From Oegoconia quadripuncta (Eukaryota; Arthropoda; Insecta; Lepidoptera; Autostichidae), in assembly GCA_949316235.1 (NCBI GenBank), contig OX438744.1:36514778-36578777 (forward strand): a stretch of 64,000 bases of DNA, given 5' to 3'. Both the position numbers and the translations under genes were made by a program. This document shows positions 41,826 to 53,800 of the stretch, piece after piece. Position 1 is the stretch's first letter; each line of letters starts with the position of its first letter. The notes under the pieces are model-generated. The model was not told the DNA's origin, made no database searches, and saw only the letters and a list, made by a program, of their open reading frames with translations.

Positions 41826-44800
41826 GTGAGTAAAATACTAGGAATTATAGGTATTTCATTATTGTAGAGCATTCTAGACGACCGATTGCCATAAAATATA
41901 AAAACATAACAAATTCCAGTTATAAATTTATTTATTTATTAAAGAAACCAACAGCGTTACAGTTGTGTATAAATATTACCAAGTACGAATACAAAAAATA
42001 AGGCAAATTACAGGTTTCATCATATAAACTATTATAATTTTTTTTTTTTTTTTTTTAATTTTAAAATAGTAATAATAAGCCTTTTTATTTCCAGATCTTA
42101 TTTTAAGTTACAAGAATTTTTGGTGGTTTTTATTAGTTACATAAAAATAATATTGTATATTTTGTGTTAATTGCTTAGTTACTTCTCGTTGAGTATGGAT
42201 CCTTCCAATTTCTTCCACATCATCTGTCCTTTCCAGTCTTATCCTTTGTTTGCCTGCTGTTTGGCCTATATCATCAACCCACCATTTGTAAGGTCTGCCA
42301 ATGCTTCTTTTTCCATCATGCCCGTTCCAATTTGTTGTTTGTTTGGTCCATCGTCAGACGAGCGAGCGATATTACCAGCCCATTTCCATTTGAATTTGAG
42401 GGCATGTGTTAGAGCGTCCATAACTTTGGTTTTTTCTTTGATCTTGTGTGTTTAATTTTGTCTTTTTTTCTTATTCTCAGCATGCTCCTCTCCATTGCTC
42501 TTTGGGTGGATCTGATCCAATTTTAAATAAAAAATTAGTAACTAAGAGCTGTTATAGTGATTATTAATAATGAAATGAAAATGTCTCTTCGGCTAGCTTT
42601 GCTATATTTTTTCATATTTTTTAGATGTCGTGAATGGATAAAGGCTGTAGGAGATCAGGATTTAGTTTACTTGCCTGTACAAAAACTCAACGAATTAAAA
42701 TATGTTTGTGGAGATCACTTTACACGAAATCATTTTACCAGAACTAGGCGGAAGTTGAAAAGGAAGGCTGTGCCTACGATGAACTTGAACAAGTCACCTC
42801 TTCCAGATAATATTTTAGCGGAATTTCCTTTGACTGTAGAATTTAAAAAACCAGTTCACGCCACCGGTATGTACCTATTTAACGCTTTGACCACAGAAAA
42901 AACACCTTTTCTGTTTTGACGAAGTTATGCATATGCTGCCAGAACATGATAGGTGTTTGAATTTGTTTTCCATACAGTAGAGCAGATGGCTCATGCTTAG
43001 CGTGTTTTGGGAGCCTGGCACCAGGGGAGATTAACACACCTGCGGTCATATTGTCTAGCTTAATGGGCAAAGAATTGATGGCCACCTCTTTCACCTTTCG
43101 CTGAATTTGATATTGGAAGCCGTACTATAGGTTAAAATTGACAGTTGGCTTTACGAATCCATTTCTACTAGGGGACAAGAATTCATTGCCAAGATTCTAG
43201 ATCAATGGGGAGCATTTTAGATGCCTTATTCGTCTAACGATGTTACCCTAAGTTATGTATGTAATTATGTTCCCCTATAGATCCCTTATCGGATTTTGGC
43301 AAAATGATGTCTCAATTGATGTCTTAAACACCGGTTATTTGACTGTTCTGTGTCTTATGCTTATAAGCATGAGTTGCAATTAATCATCTTTTTTTTTTAT
43401 GAATAAGAATATAATCTCATTTAAATAGCCGAACATCACGTTTTCATTGGAATTTTAAAGTGCGACAACAATGAGTTTGCTTAGACAACCAACAACAGCA
43501 ACTTAATGTATATTTCTATGAGAAAACAATGAGTGTAAAGTTCTAATATTAACTTTACCATTTAGACCGGTCAATTAGGATTGTCAATTTTAAAATACGG
43601 GCAATCATCATTTAAAATGCGGGATGAATGTTCAATAGCGGGAGTCGTTCTGTGAAGATTGTTGAAACATTCCAAAGTTGCTCGGCTTCCTACAAGAGCT
43701 TAGGTGGCAGAGTTATTATTATTATTATAGATTAATAGACCAGCACCAGATGCTGATGTGCTTATATCCAAGCTGGTGTATTGGTAAAGAAAAGGAAAAA
43801 GTCACAATTTTGGATTGATAGTCCATGGTTTCAGACTTAAACCACTTGTTTTTTTTTTTTTTCTAATTTTGATTTAGGGACTTTTATACAAAGGGTATAC
43901 GCCAGTCCCAACATACCTCTTACTGACTTAATCTATTTAAATCTAATTCTAGCGAGACACCGATGACTTCACAAAGGCAAATAGACTCCGGGCAGCGTTA
44001 GATTTTGGATGAGCTAGGATCTCATGGAAACCACTTGTTAAGTCTATTTTTAAAACTCTTCACCATTTCATTTAAAACAGGAGGGGGCATCAACAACCTC
44101 TTGAGGAAGCTGATTTCATATGCTCACAACTCTGTTATTGATCGTATGAAGGCTAACATTGGTGTTTGTTTTAAAGGAGATCAGAGGTTCTATTACACAA
44201 TTTCATCGTTATCGCCATCAGTTACGTTCTGACATGTGGTTGATTGGTCCATTGCTCGCTCGGCAAATTGATGTTTTCTCATTGGTCAACGTAATCGATA
44301 ACGATACCGATGAAGTTACGTAATCTAAAGGCAGTTTCTTATCATTTTTATGTTGGGCAAGATGTATGTGACTGAGGTTGAAAATGTCCGGCATGGTAGC
44401 GTAATTGTATCTGCTAAGTTAAGTAATACCTTGCATGCAAAATATGCGCATTGATATACGAGTTGTGGAAGCCAACCCGCCTATGAATACAATACAAGCA
44501 GGATTCAACTAATTTTGGTAAAATAGTCCTGGATGTCCTGTATTCCTGGACTTATTTAATTGTTGAAAAAAATTCACTTTAGTGGAGAATATGAAAATTC
44601 ATAATTTTATTTCGTCGGTGTCGTAAAAGGCGATTGAGGGACTTTCCAAGCTCGCCCCCTGCCACTTGTACATTTCTGTATATGGGTCATTATAAGTTAA
44701 GAGGTACTTTCCATGGCTAGGACAAAAAAATACTTTTTTTATATACCTACTTCCTAATTAACCTATTTATTATTTAAAACTAAATGTTTTCTTTATGGTC

Positions 44801-47800
44801 ACTTAAATTTATTACAGAAATGTGCGTAGTTTAGTCACAATAAATTCTAATATAAGAAAAAAGTCTCTCCCCTGGTCTGTCCCCAAACCGACTTTATTTG
44901 TAAACCAGTTATTATGAATGTATTAAAATTCAATAATTACTTTATCATCGTTAATTTTATACAGAACAATAACTTAGTCACAGTGTCTTGTAAGTAAAAT
45001 TACTTATATTTAATTTTTTCATAAATAATATCAACGCCGAAATTTGTCCTTCGTGTTTCGTGTCTCGTCCCCTGGCTTTTTGTTTTCGTTTAATAATCAG
45101 TTTTGTTTTGCTAGTTTGTGGAATTTGTGACCGTCAGTGCATAGGATATAACGTAAAGCTAGCAGCAAGCGGCGCATAAGCCGACTGCGCAGCCATTTTA
45201 ACGGCCATTTCAGTCACGCCGCTCGCTGGGTGTAGAAGTGTTGAGTGAATGCAGTCTTTCCTCTGGTAAGTTTTATTTAGCAATTATTTGTTAAAATACT
45301 AATATAGACTTAAATATTCATTATGAATAGTGCATACATTGTTACGTTTAATTGTGAATTGCGTAGGAAAAACACTTTTACGGCTATTTTAGATATCAAT
45401 CGAAAATGTATCTCTCCTGGCGTATTTCCCCTGGCTCTTTTGATAGCAGGGGAGATACTTAATGTCCAGGGGAGATACATTTGTATGCGTTTTCATGAAT
45501 ACTTCTACATTTTTCTCTGAACCTTTACTTGGCATTATGTACAACAATTTAATATGACTTTTTTACAGAAAAAATGACACCTAGAAAAAAAGGATAGCAG
45601 GACGATTAAGATACCAAAGATTTAAAATGTACTTATAAGTTCAACAAAAAATCAAGGAAAGGGAAAAATATGAAAAGAAGAAAGAAAAAAGAGTTATTAA
45701 GACAGTTCAGCAAACTGGAATTTTCATGAAGCCGGTCACGGTAAGGGAACTCCTGATGGAGTGGGTGCTATTTGTAAGAGAACTGCAGATAGATTAGTTG
45801 CGAGTGGCACCGATATTTCATCAATAGATGACTTAGCTAAAACCCTTGCGAAAACCTGCCCGAATATTAAAATTTTCACCGTAGGTGATGCAGACATATC
45901 TGAAAAAGCAGCAAAATTAGGTTCTACTGAAGGTATAGACTTTTTCAGGCAGTTCACCAAGTTACCGGTTGCGTATTTATATCTAATTGCCTGATATTGA
46001 CAAGTTTGAGCTGCTTCTGCGACTCAGAACTATGTCGTCATTTTCAATTGGGTACTTTGGATTATCCACAAACACATCGTAACTTTCGTCTACGTGTTGA
46101 TGATATGAACCACTAATCAATTTAACATCTCAAGAATACAGGAAGAAGCCTCAAGAAACACTATAGCATTCTGTACCTACCAGTATTAAAATCGAACTGC
46201 ACAAAGATGCTTCAAAGCCCTCATCATCTGGAAAGAAAACATTCAGCAACGGGGACTTTGTGCTGATTAAACTTCAAGATAAAAAACAGAATATCGTTAT
46301 GTTGCAATGTGCACAGGTTATCGAGAAAATGATGAACTTCAAGTTATATTTTGTAAAATCTGTGATGAAACTGGAAAAAAGTCAGAATTAATGATGACAA
46401 TATTTCTTTCATCACCTGGGATCAGGTTTTAAAAAAACTACCTTCCCTTAACTTAAAAATTAGATTTTTTATGCATTTAATGAATCTATTGATGTCTTTG
46501 AACGCAGGTTTTAGAAAAAGATTTTTTTTTAGTTACCTTTTGATTAAAATGTTTTTAGAGTTTAAGTACAAGAAAAATTTAATACTGTTACTCAGAGAAG
46601 TTTTTATTTCTTTTTATTTCATTATTGACTATTATCTATAAAGTTATAGATATTTTTGTTTTGATGGAAAGGAAAAGTAAAAACCTTTTTATGTTTTGTA
46701 CCTAACATTTAATTTTATAAACAAAGACTGTAAAGAATGACAAGTCTGATTATAAATAATTCATAATTAAAACAAAACAAATAAATAAAGTTGGTTCTTA
46801 AAAATAACCGTTTTTAATATGACTATCTCTCTTCCCTGTCCATAAAGTATCCTCCCCTGTGCATTTTGTCTCTACCCTGTACTGAGTATTTACCCTGGTT
46901 ACTTATAAAACGAGATAAAACCAATAAATTGACTGGCCGCTTTGTAAATATTTTCAACTTAAAAGTTTCCATAAAATAGATATATACTTAAGTAAAAATA
47001 TTAAAAAAAATGTCATGCCGTCACTTCATACAACATATTACCTCTTAACTTAGAATGACCCATATGTGGATATCTGTGGATGTTTTTTTGAAAAATTAAA
47101 CATTGGAGCACCCAAATTCTAACGTTTTGGATATCTGGGGTGCCCATTTGGGATAAAATATGTATATTAATATTTACATAGATAATGTCACTTTTATCGA
47201 TAATGCGCAACTATTCCAACCTCCATTAGCTCGGCACCCATAAATGGTCAAATGTCCTGCATTGACCTTCCATAGAGTTGGCCGCCATGTAATAAGTACT
47301 TACTTATTGTTGTCCATTTTACAGCTTCCGAAAAGCACAAAGTTGTATCACCGCCGCTGGACGATGACGTGATAGACTGTACGATGTACAGCAACCACAG
47401 TAACACAGAAAGGGATAAAGGTGAGGCAGCTGGTTATATTTATCTTTATACAATATCTTTAGTCCGTTTCTGTCTATGAGCAGCGGTGCAATTTTAGGCT
47501 CGTATTAATAAACCGTTTTCAAGATTGAGAATAGTTTTGTGACCGGTCTCAAGTACACGTGTTGATTAATAAACCTTACTTGAGACCTGAAACGCACGTG
47601 CATACTCAAGCAGTTCTCACTTGAAACGTGCGCCGAGTTTCACGTATTAATAAAAGAAACTCAAGATTATCATTCATTCGCCGCTGAGGCGAATACTTGA
47701 GAAGTGATCTCAGCTGAGTAGACCTCAATATTGGTTTATAAATTAGCACGGAGCTTGAGATAGCGTCAACTTCTTAAGACGCATCTCGGGTGATACAGCC

Positions 47801-50800
47801 TCAAGATTTATATTGAGATGGGTTTATTAATACGGGCCTCAGACTCGTTTGCTTTTGATTATAGATTCAGGTTCCCACTTATTTTTTAATGTCTCTTTTA
47901 CAGCTTCCGAAAAGCACCAAGTAGTATCACCGCCGCCGGACGATGACGTGATGGACCGTACGATGTACAGCGACCACAGTGACACAGAAACGGACAAAGG
48001 TGAGGCAGCTGGTTATAATTATCTTTATGCGATATTTTTAGTCAGTTTTTATCTATGAGCAGCGGTGCAATTTTAGACTCGTTTGCTTTTGATTAGGGGC
48101 CGTCCATATATTACGTCATTCTAAATTAGGGGGGGGGGGGGGTTGGTCTGCGGATGACGGTAAATGATAGATGGGAGGGGGGGGGGTGTTTTGACGTCAT
48201 TCTTATTTATTTATTTATAGTTTATTTTTCACATACAAAAAGATTATTTCTAAAAAGAAATTTCTTCCCAGCACACCTAGTAAAATACTAGCTGCCCGCC
48301 CCGGCTTCGCCCGTGGTACTTACATGTATTATACATATAAACCTTCTTTAAGAATCAGTCTATCTATTTAAAAAAAACGGATCAAAATCCGTTGCGTAGT
48401 TTTAAAGATCTAAGCATACATAGGGACAGACAGCGAAACCTATAACCAAGTGTTTTAATCATATAATACCCTATTTTTCTCAAATCTGCAATGTTTTATT
48501 TTGTCAAACTAGTAATGACGTCAATTTTGGGAGAAGGGGGGGTCATTAAGAAATGACGATAGGATGATTATAGGGGGGGGGGGGGGTCTAAAATCTGAAA
48601 AAATCGATGACGTAATTTATGGACGGCCCCTTATAGAATCAGGTTCCCATTTTTGAAAAGTGTCATCATTCGTATTCCCTAAGAGTGGTTCTACCCATTC
48701 GAATCCGAATAACCCTGAATTTGAAACTTGTTGTTTCAAATTTCTAAATTCCAAAACACTTGTTCACCATTGGTTAGTATTATTATTGGGAGGTATTGCT
48801 AAGTTCCGAACCAAAACGTAATCACACATGGAAGTGATTCTGTTCATCTTGATTTGGTGAACATTCCAGAGCAACTCGTCTCTGGTCACAGACCACCCAC
48901 CCTCTGGACAATGGACGGCAAACGCTAAACAAGCCCCCCTAGCAAACACCTGAAATGCGGGCAGCAGGGGTGACGTCGTCGTGACACTAGGGCCGGTATT
49001 AATAAACCATTCTCAAGATTGAGAACAGTCTTGTGATTGGTCTCAAGTAAACGTGTTGATTAATAAACTTGAGACCTGAAACGCACGTGAATACTCAAGC
49101 AGTACTCACTTGAGAGGTGCGCCGAGTTTCACGTTCAGCATTATGCTGAGCTGGAACCTATATCAGCTTGCATTATTATGTTTTAGTATTATTATCTCAA
49201 AATTTTCATGTACATGCCCATTGTAAGCTGAATAAATGTATTCTTTCTTTCTTTTAATAAACGAAACTCAAGACTATCATTCATTCGCCGCTGAGGCGAA
49301 TACTTTAGAAGTGATCTCAGCTGAGTAGACCTCAAGATTGGTTTATAAATTAGCACGGAGCTTGAGATAGCGTCAACTTCTTAAGACGCATCTCGGGTGA
49401 TACAGCCTCAAGACTTGTATTGAGATTGGTTTATTAATACGGGCCTAAATGATGGAAGTGAACATAGTGACATTTTTGTCAATGTCTCATAGGCTATTCT
49501 AATGTAGGGCCGATCCCGCTCGCAGGAGGCGACGTCGGGGGGGCGGCAACGCTCGCTAGCCCCCCCTGCACGTCGCCTGAGGGTCGCGGGCGGCTACATC
49601 TCGGGGCGATGTAGTCGTCGGACGCGGCCCGGGAGAGGATGACACCCCCCGGAGCGACCGGGGGGGTGTCGTCGCATCGGGCCCTCCAGTTAGGGAGGGG
49701 AGTCCCACATAACCGTCTCGCCGTCCCCCAGGCGAGCGGTACGCGTAACGCATTTCCCCGCGAAAAAAAAAAAAAAGGCTATTCTAATGTTCATGTCACG
49801 ACAGACGTACCTAGTAATTTCACAGGTAGGAGTGGACTACAAAAATGAAAATATATGAAAGGCATACTCAGTTGTGAGTTTTTGAAGATGATGATAGAAG
49901 AAAATAGTGGATGGCACTGTGACATTTTCCTATATGTTTATTATAATGATAAATTTGATAAATTTACCTATTTATTTAATTTTGTCTTGTAATCAATCCA
50001 ATTGTTTGACTTGTTTAATAATCGAAAAAGCAATAAGTAAAGGAACCTTATTATAAGCGGATATGGTGGTGCCTATCGGAAAAGACCCATGTCCAGCAGT
50101 AGGCGTCTTCATGTTCAGGTCCATATTTTGAAATATAAGTGTATGTACGTGCAACGTTTAAAATAGGCTTTTCTTATTACAGTTATTGAAGAAGTGAAAA
50201 ATTTTCTTCACCATGACTACAAATGTAATAATTGCAGCGGTTTAATTACTGGGTAAGAAAAGATAAAATAGTTCAAATTAGACGTCTTTATTTACTTTAA
50301 GCGACACAGAATATTAGATCTCCACAAACATAATGGAGAACACAAACGGTTTTTTCTAGAAATATCAAAGTACTTAATAAAGAAAAAATTACGAAAATTT
50401 TCTATCTGTATTAATGGCTGAGAAAAGTAGGATCAAAGTGCGCATTTTCGTTCGAGATTATTTAAAAACGCGGGCGTCATTCGGATCGCGGGATGACGTC
50501 ACCAGTCCCGTCGCGCCGGGCCGTGCGGAGTGCGCCTCACTCGCTCACCTTCATTCCTAACATTTTGCAAATTGTGCCTAGGGTTTGTTAAAAAACGTAC
50601 CTACTAATAATGAATATTGTCTCGTGCTTCTGTGTTTTATTTCTAATGAACGTAATTAATTGGCAGATAATGATGCTTCAGTAATGTCTTTTGTATTTGA
50701 CAATACCACTGTACAGCAGCAATACCACTGTACAGCAGCAATAATCTCAAATATAGGACAATGCCCAAAGGGGAATTGTATTATGTAAAGACAGCAGCTA

Positions 50801-53800
50801 GTAGTTAGGAAATTGACGGAACCCATTTACAGGAGCTTACTTTAAAGAAGTTGACTATGCCAATTTACAGCAGCAGACAAAAAGCTCAGTCGAAAAGTTA
50901 TAAAATTGTATTAGTTGAATATTTTAATTTAAAAGAACATCAATGACGTCAATTTTGTGGATTTTGTACGCTACTTCTTTTCCCATAGATAATTTTCCAT
51001 TCCGAAGCGATAGTAGCTTGGACGTAGGTAGTTTTTAAATGTCTGCCTGACTACATTACCGCTATCTTACGACCTGTTTGGTGTAGTGGTTAGAAACTCT
51101 GCTGCTATACGAAAAGGTTACGGGTTCGAATCCCGCTAGGGGCATATGTTACAAAAAAATGTATTTGTGTAGTTTATCAACCATCCTGGTATCTATAATA
51201 CAAGCCTAGTTGCTTAGTGTGGAACTAGATGGCGCTGTGTGTATGTGCTAAGATATTTATTTATTATATTTATCTTATCTCAATGGGCTGGTAATTTGTT
51301 TTAGCTGTTTGGGATAACTTAGCGAGTACCTCAATTTATCGTCAGTTCGATGCCGAGGTTAAGTTATAATGTTGTTACAATGTCAGGTTCCGCTACACAT
51401 GTGTGCAGTGCGGCGACTATGACCTGTGCAGCACATGCGAGGCGCGCGGGACGCATATGCTACACTACGTGCTGCGCGTACCTGGGCCCAGGCCTTACGT
51501 GAGTAGTAAACCACTCCAATGAGGGCTTTTCCAGATAACCAAAAATATAGTGCAGATAATCTCGTCAGATAGCGCTGATTCAAAGTCATATGTCATTGTT
51601 AAAGACAAGAATACATTTATATTAACTACTAACTTTCCGCCCGCGACTTCGTCAAAATTGGCTCAGCAAAAAATATGCCTATATGTTAATTCAAGACCTA
51701 ATCTGTCTACCAAGCAAATTTCGTCCAAATCCGTCCAGCCGTTTAGGCGGAAGAGGTAACAAACATACATACATATAGACATACACACAAACTTTCGCAT
51801 TTATAATATTAGTTGGGATAAACTTTATATCTAATTAATAGAGCGGGGTTTATTTACACCCCAGTGTAGATTCAAAGTTGTATCATTCCTCGAATTTTGC
51901 AACTACCTTCTCTACGCGCCTAGTAGCTTACACACACACACACGCAAAATTTCGCATTTATAATATTAGTTGGGACTTACCAATCAATTTAAATTTTACC
52001 ATGAAATTACATTCATGGTAAAACAAAAGTCAACAACGGACCCCAGCAGATTAGTAAGTTGTAGTGGCAGTGGGCAGGACATAATGCTTACAGAACTGAT
52101 GGCCGATGGGGCATTAAAATTCACATTCAGTCACAAGGTGGGCGGACGACATATTTTTTCCCCTGCTCGATCAAAACATCCGACCACGTGCATTTGTTTT
52201 GGTTGGTTTTTTCTTTAAACGAATTAAATTTCACGCTGTAGAACGACGAATGTTTATAAAAATGATTATCCGTTTTGCTATCAATTGAATATTTTATTGT
52301 TTTTAACGAATTTAACTACCCACATTTTTTATTGAAGGTTTGCAGGAAGTCGTTGGATTCAGGGTGTTTCGAACCGGTCGCTCCGGAAGTCTATGGGAGA
52401 CACCTTTGCTCAGGAGTGGACGTCATGTAATGGGACAGACTAATGATTATGGAAAATAAAGTTACAGATTAAAAAAGTGTGCTGGTTTTTCTATGCCATC
52501 TATTTGCCAAGGCTGGATATGTGTTCACTACAATCTCACCTGTTGGAAAGTGACGATGTATTTCGGTAGATGCATATTCGCCCTGCTCTTGAATATCCCA
52601 AGAATGTAGAACATTGGGAAAACTGATCAGAAGGGAGTTCCATGCCTTGGCTGTTCGCATTATGAATGAAGAGTCAAAAAGCTTAGTGCGAATGTTCGGT
52701 ATGGCAACGACATGGGTGGAAACCCTCCCCACGCCTCGTAGTCTGGAGGTGGGGATGGTGGAATAAGAATAAGTTTGGGTTACAATTATATTATATTGTA
52801 TAATTAGACTGAATATCGCCGAGCGGTCTATGTCCATGGTTGCTTATCATCCAGATAGTCAGAAATTTTATAATAGCCTTTGGTAAATAATGTCTCTTTT
52901 ATGATAGTTTTGAATTTAACGCAACGGACAATAGTATATCATTGCATTATTCAGCCTTTAAATAAACCATGAGTACATTAAATCCTTTTACTCCACTCTC
53001 TAGGTAGAGTAACAAACAAATTGTATCAAACAAAATCTGTCTATTTCAGGGCGAGATCCAGTCGGTGTTGAATACGATACGTTACCATTTGGGGTACAGC
53101 TGCAAACCTGGGACGCCTATCCAAGTAGCCAATGCTGATGGTCTGTCAGAGTGAGTGTTTACACAACCCAGAGTCATGCAAAAAGCCTGACTAAATAGAA
53201 ACTGATGCATGTCCTCTCTCATTTGCTCTAACACTGTGTATTTGTGGTATCCTACCAAGATGTTGTAATTGAAGGGTCCAAGTTCAGTAAAACACTCACA
53301 TATACAAAATCGTCATATATAAATTGATTTACCTTTGATACAATTGACTGAACCATGTTTTAATTTAATTTAGCTTTGGTACAGTTCACTGCACTATCTC
53401 TACATTAATTTATGTTATATTATTGTAATGTTGATTTTGATTGATTGGACCATGTGTAAATTCACTTACCTATTCTCTTTGTCCTAACAAATAATATTAA
53501 TTATTATTGCGTACAGTACACTCGCTTTCTTCCTCTAGTTAGTCGCCTTTGCCCCGTCTGCTTGTGACGTTGGATTATGCGAATAGTTTATTTATTCAAA
53601 TATAAATAAAATAAATAATAAATATTTAAGACACACCGATCATAGTCCCAAACTAAGGAAAGCTTGTACTATGGATACTAGATAACGGTTAAACATAAAC
53701 ATCCATGACTCGGGAATAAATGTTCGTGTTCATCACACAAACATTTGCCCGTCGCGGGTTTCGAACCCGCAACCGTTGGTTTCGCTGACGGGGTATCCAC

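Noticed and set aside
42879..43094. Minus-strand 71-residue frame ([18 protein letters not shown])
   Set aside because: No family recognised, no start or splice context; may be a fragment of an unknown element.
51070..51140. Functional tRNA gene
   Set aside because: Only the A and B boxes of a SINE head; arms do not pair as a tRNA and SINE tails follow in every copy.
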